DNA of 64,000 nucleotides, from assembly GCA_001898335.1 (NCBI GenBank), contig MKTS01000003.1, forward strand, positions 310,001 through 374,000. Direction: 5' to 3'. Under the pieces are notes generated by a model that saw nothing but the letters and a program-made list of their open reading frames with translations, was not told where the DNA came from and made no database searches. A program made the position numbers and the translations under genes. Below, piece after piece: positions 9,662 to 17,604 of this stretch. The DNA comes from Mucilaginibacter sp. 44-25 (GTDB taxonomy: Bacteria; Bacteroidota; Bacteroidia; Sphingobacteriales; Sphingobacteriaceae). The number at the start of each line of letters is the position of its first letter. Positions within the stretch are counted from its first letter, which is position 1.

Positions 9662-9676
9662 TGATCATACACATAA

Positions 9677-9711
9677 AACAAGAATGGCCGCAATAAGCGG
9701 CCATTCTTGTT
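9677..9711. terminator. Bidirectional terminator between the kinase and susD
   Basis: A perfect 15-bp stem (AACAAGAATGGCCGC at 9677-9691 with its complement at 9697-9711) surrounds a 5-nt loop. T-rich sequence lies on both flanks. It separates the converging kdp operon and the minus-strand SusC/SusD operon. Confidence 0.85.
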
Positions 9712-9718
9712 AAGTTTA

Positions 9719-11158
9719 TTAATTAACGTCAAACCATAGTTTGGTGGTTAATACATCGGTACCCTGGCTGGCTACTGCCGCCTGGTAATTAGTCCCGTTG
9801 AGTGATTGTTCAGTACCAGGGTATATGAACCGTTGCGGTAGCTTGCCGCCAAGCGTACCGGCAACGGCAGGTTGTAGTTGCGGGTAATCCAGCCTGCGCC
9901 ATTCTGCAAAAGCTTCCAGGCCTTGCCCAAAAAGGGCCAGCCATTTTTGGTTACCTATGGCTTTTTTGTAGTTACCTGCATCGTATTGTATCGCCGCCTG
10001 GGCCAGGTAGGTGCTGATATCATTATCGGCAATACCATATTGTTTAAGTGATGCCGTGATGGCCTGGTTGTACAGGTCGGCGGCGTTATCGGTGGTAAAC
10101 CCCCTCGCGGCGGCCTCGGCCCTGTCAAACAATAATTCCGAATAGCTTAGTATTACCGCCGGAGCTGTTGGCGCCAGGAAATAAGTACCCGGCTTAGAGG
10201 TTTTGGTGAAGCCCAGGTTGCTGGCATCGCCCACCAGCAGGCCATTAGGGATACCTACATAGGTTTGCGCGGTGGCATCCTTTGTTTTGCTGGCGTATAC
10301 CGGTAAGCGCGGATCATTAAGAGCGAATAGGCGGTCAACAATGGTTTTGCTGATGCGGTAATCGTCACGCGTATCAAAGAGGTTGCTTATGGGGTTCTGG
10401 TTAGGCGATGCCACATAGTTTAACTGCGCGGTTTCGCTGTTGACGGAGATGTAACCGCTGCCATTAGCTTGTATATCGGCTATCACTTGCTTGGCTTTAT
10501 CCGCGTCGCGGTCGGCTATGCGCAATGCAATACGGAGGCGTAAAGAGTTGGCAAATTTTTTCCATGACGCTATATTGCCGTTGTATATCACATCGCCTGC
10601 TATAGCCGGCCCCGATGTGTTTAACAGGCTCTGTGCCGTTTTAAGATCATCCAGCAGCGCATTGTACACATCTTTTTGTTTATCATAAGCCGGGGTAAGG
10701 TATTGCTTAATACTAACAGCCTGGCTGTACGGAATATCTCCATAAGCATCGGTTAGCAGTTGAAAAACCCACGAACGCAATACTAACGCCACGCCTTTAT
10801 AATTAGGATTAGCCTGCGCATCGGCCAGTTTGATGATCTGGTTAAGGTTTACAATGCTGCGACTATAGCCTACGGTCCAAAGCTCCTGGAAAGCGGTATT
10901 AGCGTAGATATACCTGTCCGGGTCGGTATATTGAATTTTAGCCCAGTATTGCACAAAAAGCAGGCTGGCATCCATGTTATTAGCAGTTCCCCAATAAGTA
11001 TCGGCCGTGTTCTTAATGGCACCTGTCAACAGATAATCCGGCTGAGCCGTTTGCGATGCGTTAGGGTTTTGGTTAATGTCTACAAGGTCTTTCTTGCATG
11101 ATGCCGTGCCCAGTAACGCGGTTAAAAGTATAATGGAAGATATATATCTTGATTTCAT
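9719..11158 (-). CDS. SusD/RagB-family outer-membrane nutrient-binding lipoprotein
   Basis: The 479-residue lipoprotein has a signal peptide with the lipidated Cys at about 21 (GTASCKKD). The start (NQNPNASQTAQPDYLLTGA), the helical repeat core and the C-terminal YPGTEQSLNGTNYQAAV segment fit the SusD-like group 2 found with peptide or unknown-ligand receptors. It is surface-exposed and forms a lid over the SusC barrel encoded 4 bases upstream. The ligand cannot be read from sequence. Because the transcript may start at a SAM-I riboswitch, a sulfur-containing nutrient is a reasonable guess. Confidence 0.92.
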   Translation of the reverse strand: MKSRYISSIILLTALLGTASCKKDLVDINQNPNASQTAQPDYLLTGAIKNTADTYWGTANNMDASLLFVQYWAKIQYTDPDRYIYANTAFQELWTVGYSRSIVNLNQIIKLADAQANPNYKGVALVLRSWVFQLLTDAYGDIPYSQAVSIKQYLTPAYDKQKDVYNALLDDLKTAQSLLNTSGPAIAGDVIYNGNIASWKKFANSLRLRIALRIADRDADKAKQVIADIQANGSGYISVNSETAQLNYVASPNQNPISNLFDTRDDYRISKTIVDRLFALNDPRLPVYASKTKDATAQTYVGIPNGLLVGDASNLGFTKTSKPGTYFLAPTAPAVILSYSELLFDRAEAAARGFTTDNAADLYNQAITASLKQYGIADNDISTYLAQAAIQYDAGNYKKAIGNQKWLALFGQGLEAFAEWRRLDYPQLQPAVAGTLGGKLPQRFIYPGTEQSLNGTNYQAAVASQGTDVLTTKLWFDVN

Positions 11159-11162
11159 GATG

Positions 11163-14100
11163 TTAAAATTTAAGGTTAACGTTAAAGCCTATGTTACGCA
11201 CCGTTGGTAAAGTAAGGTCCTCGAGGCCCTGGCCGTTGCCGGTGTTAAAGGCGGTTTCAGGGTCAATATTCGGCACTTTTTTATGAATGATCCACAGGTT
11301 TCGGCCAACTACAGATACGGTAGCCGATTGCAGGCCTATGCCTTTCACCCAGCTTGCAGGGAAGGTGTAACCAAGCTTAACTTCGCGCAGTTTTACGTAA
11401 GAAGCGCTGTATACAAAAGCTTCATCAACATTGGTAAAGCCTTTGTAATAAGATTGGGCGGGTATTACCCTGGTGTTGGGAGTGCCATCAGCTTTTACGC
11501 CTTTCCAAACCATACCATCGTCATACACGGTTTCGCCATTAGGCGTGCTGGCGCCAGCTGCCACCTGTACAGCGGAGGCGGAAGTATTGTTCGCTGGATA
11601 GTAATAAGAGAGGCCACCGTTCTCGGCACCACGGCCCGGCAATGTAGAAGCGAGTACCCCTGTGTAAGTACCGGTTCGGTTGGTATTAGAATAAATAGAG
11701 CCGCCAAAACGAGCGTCAACCAGTACACTCAGGTTTATACCTTTGTAGTTAAAGCTGTTAGTGATGCCGCCTAAAAAGTCGGGCGTAAATTTGCCGAGAT
11801 ACTGTTTAGTGGGGTTAATTACAGGGACGCCGCTATTATCAATGATGATGTTGCCGGAAGCGTCGCGCTGATAGGCCGTGCCATATAGGGTGCCATAAGG
11901 TTTGCCTACAGCGGCTAACACCTGTACGGTGCGGTTGGTGCCAAGCACATAACTCTGCAGCCTGCCTTCTGCATCAAGCGATACAACTTTGCTACGGTTA
12001 AGTGAGTAATTAACACTTACATCCCAGCTAAAATTGGTGGTTTTTACAGGTGTTACACTCAGTTGCGCTTCCAGGCCTTTGTTGTTAATGCGGCCTCCGT
12101 TGATCAATTTTTGGGTATAGCCGGTGCTTGAGCTCACATCAACGCTCAATATCTGATTGGTACTGTTGGTGTTATAAACGCTCACATCAAGACGCACACG
12201 GTCTTTAAAAAACCCGGCCTCAAAACCTGCCTCGCCGGATGTGGTTGTTTCTGGCTTAAGGTTGGGGTTAAGGTCAATATTGGCAGCGCTTTGCTGCGGG
12301 TTTCCGTTAAAAGGAGCTGTAAAATTATAGGTGTTGATCAACTGGTAAGGAGTTGTAGCCTTTCCTACTTTTGACCACCCTCCCCTGAGTTTTAAATAAC
12401 TCAGCGCATCGCTTTTAATATCCAGCGCCTGCGACAATACCAAACTACCATTCACCGACGGATAGAAATAGGATAGGTTTGCTGCAGGCAGCGTAGATGA
12501 CCAGTCATTACGGCCTGTAACGTTTAAAAAGGCATAATCACGAAACCCGATCTGGGCCGAGGCGAAGTAGCTGTAGGTTTTTAATTTACCATAATAGTTG
12601 GATGATACCAGCGGATCGCGGGAATTACTGAGCGTATATAACCCGGCAACCGCCAGCTTTGGCGCTATCTGGTCGTTCTGCTCATTAGTAGCCGTGCTGA
12701 TGTTCCCACCCACAAAGGCATCAAGAGAAAAATCCTTGTTTAGTTTTTTGGTGTATTGTAGTCGACCTTCTGTATTAGTTTCGTTTACGTAATAAGCATC
12801 CTCTTCATATGAGCCGAAGGGGGTGCCGCTGGTGCCATAAGCAACCTTGATCTTGCGACGATCGTTGTAAAAATCGGTACCGGTACGCAAGTTTGCCGAC
12901 AGCCCTTTTATGATCTTGTAATTAAGTTCAACACTACCAATTAGGCGGTTTTTAAACTGACTAACCGTATTTTCGTAAGCGATAAAGTACGGATTGCTGT
13001 AATAACTGTTGTTCCAGTTAAAGGTGCTTCCGTCGGCATTCCTGTAGTTTTTTAACTGGTTAATGTCAACCTGGCGGCCAAACCAGGTAAACTGCAGCAT
13101 GGTGCTGGTTGCCCTTCGGCCATAGGCGCCGGGCAGGTTGCCCGCGTCGTCCTTAATATAATTAGCAATGGTGGTAACCGTTAGTTTGGGAGTTGGCCTG
13201 AAGGTGGCATTCAATAAAAATGAGTTACGGCCCAGTGAAGAGTTTGGTACCACGCCGGTTTGGTGCAGGTTGTTGTAGGATATGCGATAGTCAAATTTCT
13301 CCGAGCTGCCCGCCAGCGCCACGCCATTATTGAGCGTAACCCCGGTGCGGAAAAAATCTCGCACATTGTTAGGATGTGCCACAAACGGCACCGCCTGTCC
13401 ATTGGAATAGAATTGTGGGATAAGGCGGCCATCAAGGCGTGGGCCCCAGCTTTCATCAACCCCGTCATTTATACCTCCGCCCTTGCCGTCAACATAGCTG
13501 AACCTGCCGTTTGAGCCTTGTCCGTATGAGTTTTGATAATCCGGAAATACCTTTAATGTTGCAAAAGAAGTGTTGGAGTTGATGGTGATGCCCAGCCCCT
13601 TTGCGCCCTTGCCGGTTTTGGTTTTAATAAGAATTACACCTGCAGCAGCACGGTAACCATACAATGCAGCCGCGTTTGGCCCCTTAAGCACGCTTATAGA
13701 TTCAATATCTTCAGTATTCAAATCAGATATGGCATTCTGAAAGTCCCTTGAACCATTTGTTCCCAGGAACTGTGAGTTGTCTACAATAACGCCATCCACC
13801 ACAAAAAGGGGTTGGTTATTACCGGATATCGACGTTTCTCCCCGTATAATAATTCGCGACGATCCCATATCGCCCTGGCTATTGGTAACCTGTACACCTG
13901 CAATTTTACCTGCCAGCGCGTTTACCAGGTTGGTTTCCTTAGCCTCTGATATGTCTTTTGATTTAAGGCCCTGTACAGAATAGCCCAATGATTTTTTATC
14001 CTTATTGATGTTGAGCGCCGTAACAACTACTTCGTTGAGCGAGTTGGGGGCCTCTACCAATACGATCTTTAAAGGGGCCTGCGTTTCAGAAACCGTGATA

Positions 14101-14351
14101 CGCTGTGTAACAAAGCCCAGATAGGATATTTGCAGTACGTCGTTCACTTTAGCGGTGAGCGTAAAGCGCCCCTGTACATCTGTTTGGGTGCCGGTGTTGC
14201 CGCCTTGTACGGCAACGCTTACACCTGGTAATGGCTGCCCGTCAGACTGGGCGGTTACCGTACCACTTACTTTAATGCTTTGTGCATTTGCTGTTTGAAA
14301 AAATAATACCGGCAACCATATTGCCAGCAAAAACTTGTAAATTTTTAACAT
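11163..14351 (-). CDS. SusC/RagA-family TonB-dependent outer-membrane receptor
   Basis: The 1,062-residue receptor has a signal peptide (cleavage near ANAQ, about 24). A carboxypeptidase-regulatory-like domain follows (about 28-110, with GQPLPGVSVAVQGGNTGTQT). The plug is at about 115-240 (LNEVVVTALNINKDKKSLGY; VLKGPNAAALYGYRAAAGV). The rest is a 22-strand barrel ending NVNLKF. It imports a ligand captured by the SusD partner using TonB energy. Upstream in the same direction are the 31-codon Cys ORF and the cysteine desulfurase, and a perfect 12-bp hairpin lies in its leader. Confidence 0.96.
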   Translation of the reverse strand: MLKIYKFLLAIWLPVLFFQTANAQSIKVSGTVTAQSDGQPLPGVSVAVQGGNTGTQTDVQGRFTLTAKVNDVLQISYLGFVTQRITVSETQAPLKIVLVEAPNSLNEVVVTALNINKDKKSLGYSVQGLKSKDISEAKETNLVNALAGKIAGVQVTNSQGDMGSSRIIIRGETSISGNNQPLFVVDGVIVDNSQFLGTNGSRDFQNAISDLNTEDIESISVLKGPNAAALYGYRAAAGVILIKTKTGKGAKGLGITINSNTSFATLKVFPDYQNSYGQGSNGRFSYVDGKGGGINDGVDESWGPRLDGRLIPQFYSNGQAVPFVAHPNNVRDFFRTGVTLNNGVALAGSSEKFDYRISYNNLHQTGVVPNSSLGRNSFLLNATFRPTPKLTVTTIANYIKDDAGNLPGAYGRRATSTMLQFTWFGRQVDINQLKNYRNADGSTFNWNNSYYSNPYFIAYENTVSQFKNRLIGSVELNYKIIKGLSANLRTGTDFYNDRRKIKVAYGTSGTPFGSYEEDAYYVNETNTEGRLQYTKKLNKDFSLDAFVGGNISTATNEQNDQIAPKLAVAGLYTLSNSRDPLVSSNYYGKLKTYSYFASAQIGFRDYAFLNVTGRNDWSSTLPAANLSYFYPSVNGSLVLSQALDIKSDALSYLKLRGGWSKVGKATTPYQLINTYNFTAPFNGNPQQSAANIDLNPNLKPETTTSGEAGFEAGFFKDRVRLDVSVYNTNSTNQILSVDVSSSTGYTQKLINGGRINNKGLEAQLSVTPVKTTNFSWDVSVNYSLNRSKVVSLDAEGRLQSYVLGTNRTVQVLAAVGKPYGTLYGTAYQRDASGNIIIDNSGVPVINPTKQYLGKFTPDFLGGITNSFNYKGINLSVLVDARFGGSIYSNTNRTGTYTGVLASTLPGRGAENGGLSYYYPANNTSASAVQVAAGASTPNGETVYDDGMVWKGVKADGTPNTRVIPAQSYYKGFTNVDEAFVYSASYVKLREVKLGYTFPASWVKGIGLQSATVSVVGRNLWIIHKKVPNIDPETAFNTGNGQGLEDLTLPTVRNIGFNVNLKF

Positions 14352-14375
14352 GATATTCTTTTTTGGAAATAATAC

Positions 14376-14413
14376 CCTGGCCGGTAATAAGTAGCCAGGC
14401 GACTTATTACCGG
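14376..14413 (-). promoter_or_regulatory. Alternative hairpins in the susC leader
   Basis: Read on the minus strand, a 12-bp stem forms between 14402-14413 and 14381-14392 around a 9-nt loop. A competing 6-bp stem (CCTGGC/GCCAGG) forms between the loop at 14394-14399 and 14376-14381. The two overlap and should exclude each other. They lie between the Cys-codon ORF and the susC start codon, where translation-dependent switching would be placed. There is no clear T-run, so control of translation rather than termination is more likely, if real. Confidence 0.45.
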
Positions 14414-14458
14414 ATGCAGATGAATAAATAAATTGTCAATTGGCCGCTGATGGGCAGA

Positions 14459-14554
14459 TTACGCGCGGAAACAGCAACAACACTGGCCGTAAGTGAAGTT
14501 GCGCGGATCGATAGAATAGCGATTTAAAGAAGCAGTAGTAAATGTAGTTTTCAT
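14459..14554 (-). CDS. 31-codon ORF ending in four consecutive Cys codons (leader peptide candidate)
   Basis: The ORF starts ATG (MKTTFTTASLNRYSID) and ends GQCCCCFRA, with the Cys codons TGT TGT TGC TGT. It has no signal peptide or transmembrane segment. It lies 53 bases after the desulfurase stop and 107 bases before the susC start, in the same direction. A run of Cys codons just before alternative hairpins is the arrangement of an attenuation-type leader that would sense charged tRNA-Cys. It could instead encode a small Cys-rich or modified peptide. No family was recognised. Confidence 0.5.
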   Translation of the reverse strand: MKTTFTTASLNRYSIDPRNFTYGQCCCCFRA

Positions 14555-14607
14555 GATTTAAATAAGTACATATTGCGATTTGGCTTTTTAAGCATTTGAT
14601 TTTGCCT

Positions 14608-15738
14608 TTAGGCAGCTACCGGTTGTAAAATGCCGGTTAACGAGGCAACTACCTGATCAATTTCATGCGGCGTGTTAAACCGACTGAATGAAAAGCGAAT
14701 GGTATGTTTACCCGGAGTGATTTTTAGCGCGCTAAGCACATGCGAAGCAGCCCCGGCCGAGCAGGCGCTACCGCCTGATACGGCTATTCCAAGGTGGTCC
14801 AAACATCGTAGCAGATCAGTACCGGCATCAGGTAGGGAAACACTTAATACGGTGTATAAACTTTTATCGGCATCAGAACATCGCCCGTTAAAAGTAATAT
14901 GAGGTACATGGTTTAACAGACCGTTAATCAATTGGCTCTTTAAACCCTGTATGTACGCTTGGTGGCTATCTAAATGTTCATAAGCCAGTTCAAGTGCTTT
15001 AGTGAGGCCTACAATGCCGGCAATGTTTTCCGTTCCTGCGCGCAACCGGGCTTCCTGACCACCGCCTTTTAGCAATTGCGTTAGCGGGGTACCCCTGCGG
15101 CAGTACAAAAAGCCAACACCCTTTGGGCCATGAAATTTATGTGCCGATGCTGCCAGGTAGTGTATTTTTACCCGTTGCAGGTTATGGACGTAGTGCCCCA
15201 TGGTTTGCACTGTATCGGTATGGAAGATAGCCTTATAACGTTCGCAAAGGGTAGCAATTTTTTCTATATCGTTAAGGTTACCTATCTCATTATTGGCGTG
15301 CATAACCGATACAAAACTTTTTTCACTTGTTTCGAGTAATTGCTCCAGGTGTTGCAGGTTCAGGTTGCCACGTTGATCGTGTTCTATATAGTTCAGCGTA
15401 ATTTTTCCTTCTTTTTGCAGATGTTGCAGGGTATGCAGTACGGCATGGTGCTCAAAACGGGTAGTAATTACGTTTTTTATCCTGGCGCCTTCTACCGCCG
15501 ATAGAATAGCCGTGTTATCCGCTTCGGTACCGCCTGATGTAAAAATGATCTCATCCGGATGTGCATGCAACAAACCGGCAATAGTTTGCCTGCATTGTTC
15601 TAAAGTAGCTTTTACCTCTCTGCCAAAAGCATGTTGTGATGAAGCGTTGCCGAAATGCTGCAGGAAAAAAGGAGTCATTGCTTCAAATACTTCTTTGGCT
15701 AATGGTGTTGTGGCCGCGTTATCCAGGTAAATTTTCAT
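14608..15738 (-). CDS. Cysteine desulfurase, NifS/IscS-like
   Basis: The 376-residue PLP enzyme starts MKIYLDNAATTP. The PLP-binding Lys is in SAHKFHGPKG (about K201). The catalytic persulfide Cys is in SGGSACSAG (about C326), followed by IRFSFSRFNTPHEID typical of the class. It converts cysteine to alanine and an enzyme-bound persulfide for Fe-S clusters, thiolation or other sulfur transfer. No iscU or sufBCD genes flank it. It is the first gene after a SAM-I riboswitch, so it is expected to be switched off when S-adenosylmethionine is plentiful. The closest functional subclass is uncertain. Confidence 0.93.
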   Translation of the reverse strand: MKIYLDNAATTPLAKEVFEAMTPFFLQHFGNASSQHAFGREVKATLEQCRQTIAGLLHAHPDEIIFTSGGTEADNTAILSAVEGARIKNVITTRFEHHAVLHTLQHLQKEGKITLNYIEHDQRGNLNLQHLEQLLETSEKSFVSVMHANNEIGNLNDIEKIATLCERYKAIFHTDTVQTMGHYVHNLQRVKIHYLAASAHKFHGPKGVGFLYCRRGTPLTQLLKGGGQEARLRAGTENIAGIVGLTKALELAYEHLDSHQAYIQGLKSQLINGLLNHVPHITFNGRCSDADKSLYTVLSVSLPDAGTDLLRCLDHLGIAVSGGSACSAGAASHVLSALKITPGKHTIRFSFSRFNTPHEIDQVVASLTGILQPVAA

Positions 15739-15812
15739 ACTGTTGTTTTTTTGTCTTTATGAACTTACCAGATAGCGAGGCAGTGAATAACAGTAATAGG
15801 GTACTGTTTATG

Positions 15813-15915
15813 CTTATCTTTCTCCTTTTAACAGAAGCAGGAATTAGCACCTTTTACATTGATGTACAGGTTGCTAAGACGTCATAGGGCCATTCCCTCG
15901 GTCTTTCTGGATAAG
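15813..15915 (-). ncRNA. SAM-I (S-box) riboswitch
   Basis: Read on the minus strand, the P1 stem pairs CTTATC at 15910-15915 with GATAAG at 15813-15818. Between them are the conserved aptamer blocks GAGGGAATGGCCCTATGA, then TTAGCAACCTGT, then AAAGGTGCTAATTCC, then GGAGAAAGATAAG. These are the core elements of the SAM-I class, in order. It binds S-adenosylmethionine. The expression platform runs to the desulfurase start at 15738 and contains a 7-bp hairpin (AACAGTA/TACTGTT) but no T-run, so control of translation initiation is likely. Confidence 0.95.
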
Positions 15916-15935
15916 TTTAAAGAACGTTACGGGTG

Positions 15936-15943
15936 CAAATATA
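15936..15943 (-). promoter_or_regulatory. Promoter -7 box of the riboswitch transcript
   Basis: TATATTTG on the minus strand fits the Bacteroidota -7 consensus TAnnTTTG. Transcription would start a few bases downstream, near 15930, just before the aptamer begins at 15915. A convincing -33 TTG was not found at the ideal distance. Confidence 0.6.
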
Positions 15944-16187
15944 TTAATATTTCTATAATGCCTATGGTTTTTATAGAATTAATTTAAATTTTTCTTTATT
16001 CTATTATTTGGCATACATCCCGGATACGAAATAGCGATTACTGCGATGGGTTTTTATTAAACCGCGGCTTGGAAAATTTTGGGCTTTTATGCCCACATTA
16101 AATTTTTTATTAAAATCAACAATTGAAGCAACCTTTATTCTACCTTTAAACGTAATACGGTTATAATTAAACCCCGAATAATAACTC

Positions 16188-16931
16188 ATGAAAAAATCTT
16201 TCCTCAACCTGGGTGCTGCAGCTTTAATATGCACCGCATTATTAACCTCTTGCTCAAAAGAGAAAAATACAACAGCCACTGCACAAGCCGAAATGGGCTT
16301 CCAGCTAACCGCTGATAACCAACAGGCCACCGTAGCAACGTCAGCTGTTACAAATGGCACAGCAGTAAATGCCATTATAGGCACAACTGCCAGCATTAAA
16401 TGGTCATCTGTAATTGCCAATGTTACCCGTTTTAAACTCGAAGCGAAACGTAATGGCAAAGAAACCGAGGTTACTACAAAAAATGTATCTAACCTGGATC
16501 TGCTTAATTTAAGCTCATCACCAATAGTTGCTTTGGTTGATACCGGCCACTACCGCGAAATTGAGTTAAGTATTTTATTGACTAAATCATCAGGTATCGA
16601 TATCCCACTTACAGCAAAAGGTACTTTCACTACATCAGGCGGAGCCGCTGTACCTATCGAGTTTGACTACAATGACAACGCCATTATTAAAACCGAAGTA
16701 AAAGACGTAAACGTTGATGCAACTACAGGTGTAACCTCTAAGATTAACCTGCACTTAAACAGATTGCTGATGGGCATCCCACCGACGCTGCTTGATCAGG
16801 CTACACGTACAAACGGTACAATCATTATCAGCAACACCAGCAACGCTAATATTTATAATCGGGTAATTGCTAATGTTTTATTGGCTTTTGAAGCTCACGA
16901 GTTTGAGCATCACCAAAAAGGTGGTAAATAA
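16188..16931 (+). CDS. Hypothetical lipoprotein
   Basis: The 247-residue protein has a lipoprotein signal peptide with Cys at about 22 (ALLTSCSKEKN). The rest reads as a beta-rich secreted domain; the segment VDTGHYREIELSILL suggests an immunoglobulin-like or DUF4382-like fold, but I do not recognise the family. The C-terminus is His/Lys-rich (EAHEFEHHQKGGK). It is a single-gene unit with its own terminator. Its function is unknown; it is probably anchored in the cell envelope. Confidence 0.82.
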   Translation: MKKSFLNLGAAALICTALLTSCSKEKNTTATAQAEMGFQLTADNQQATVATSAVTNGTAVNAIIGTTASIKWSSVIANVTRFKLEAKRNGKETEVTTKNVSNLDLLNLSSSPIVALVDTGHYREIELSILLTKSSGIDIPLTAKGTFTTSGGAAVPIEFDYNDNAIIKTEVKDVNVDATTGVTSKINLHLNRLLMGIPPTLLDQATRTNGTIIISNTSNANIYNRVIANVLLAFEAHEFEHHQKGGK

Positions 16932-16950
16932 GATCTTTATTAAAATTTCC

Positions 16951-16980
16951 GGCCATCCGTATAAACGGATGGCCTTTTTT
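16951..16980 (+). terminator. Intrinsic terminator of the lipoprotein gene
   Basis: A 10-bp stem GGCCATCCGT/ACGGATGGCC with loop ATAA is followed by six T residues, 19 bases after the stop codon. Confidence 0.9.
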
Positions 16981-16996
16981 ATTTGATATTATATTA

Positions 16997-17422
16997 TCAT
17001 CTTATCCGCGTCCAATATTGTGATTTTCCGAACAGGGATATTCCTTTATAGCCTCTTACCTTCATGGTACCGTCATCCTCGAGTTTCAGGTAGCATTTAT
17101 ACGTTTTTTTACTTTTGGGATCAAAGATCATCCCATCCCAGCGGTTGTCACCAGAGTATTTAAAATCCTGCAGAATATATATACCTAAAAGGCTTGTAGG
17201 CAAATGCAAGTTTATTTTCTTATCAATACTTAAAGTAGCGTTGCTTAATTTTCCGTAATACAAGCTGTCCTTTCGGGTTATGGTTATCCGGGATTTTTGG
17301 TCGGCAGTTTGCCAGGTACCTAAAATGCTATCGGCAGCGGGGCCATTATTTAATTGAACATCCTGCCCATAGATCGGTATATAGGAAAGTGCTATGAGGA
17401 GGATTAAAAGGCTTTTCTTCAT
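16997..17422 (-). CDS. DUF2147 family secreted protein
   Basis: The 141-residue protein has a signal peptide (cleavage near YGQ, about 20). The segments ILGTWQTADQKSRITITRKD, DGMIFDPKSKKTYKCYLKL and KVRGYKGISLFGKSQYWTR match the DUF2147 pattern, a lipocalin-like beta-barrel. Its molecular role is unknown. It stands alone, converging on the lipoprotein gene. Confidence 0.85.
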   Translation of the reverse strand: MKKSLLILLIALSYIPIYGQDVQLNNGPAADSILGTWQTADQKSRITITRKDSLYYGKLSNATLSIDKKINLHLPTSLLGIYILQDFKYSGDNRWDGMIFDPKSKKTYKCYLKLEDDGTMKVRGYKGISLFGKSQYWTRIR

Positions 17423-17604
17423 GGGGTATAATATTATTACAATAGCAAGCCTTTAAACTTTAAATGGTTTTGAACTACCTTAAAGCGCCTGGTTGTAAAT
17501 AAGTTCATCAAAAAATACTTAAGCTATACAAGCCTTACCAACACTTACTTTTTTAGCAAAAATTATTTAATTACCTTCGTTTTTACTAAAATTTTTATCT
17601 AACT

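Noticed and set aside
14376..14413. H-type pseudoknot made from both susC-leader stems
   Set aside because: The loop that would have to cross the 12-bp stem has no free bases, so the two pairings can only be alternatives.
15636..15887. 83-codon plus-strand ORF
   Set aside because: It runs through the 5' end of the desulfurase gene and the SAM-I riboswitch on the opposite strand; the aptamer explains the sequence.
16004..16459. 151-codon minus-strand ORF
   Set aside because: It overlaps the start and signal peptide of the lipoprotein gene at 16188 on the opposite strand and shows no family features.
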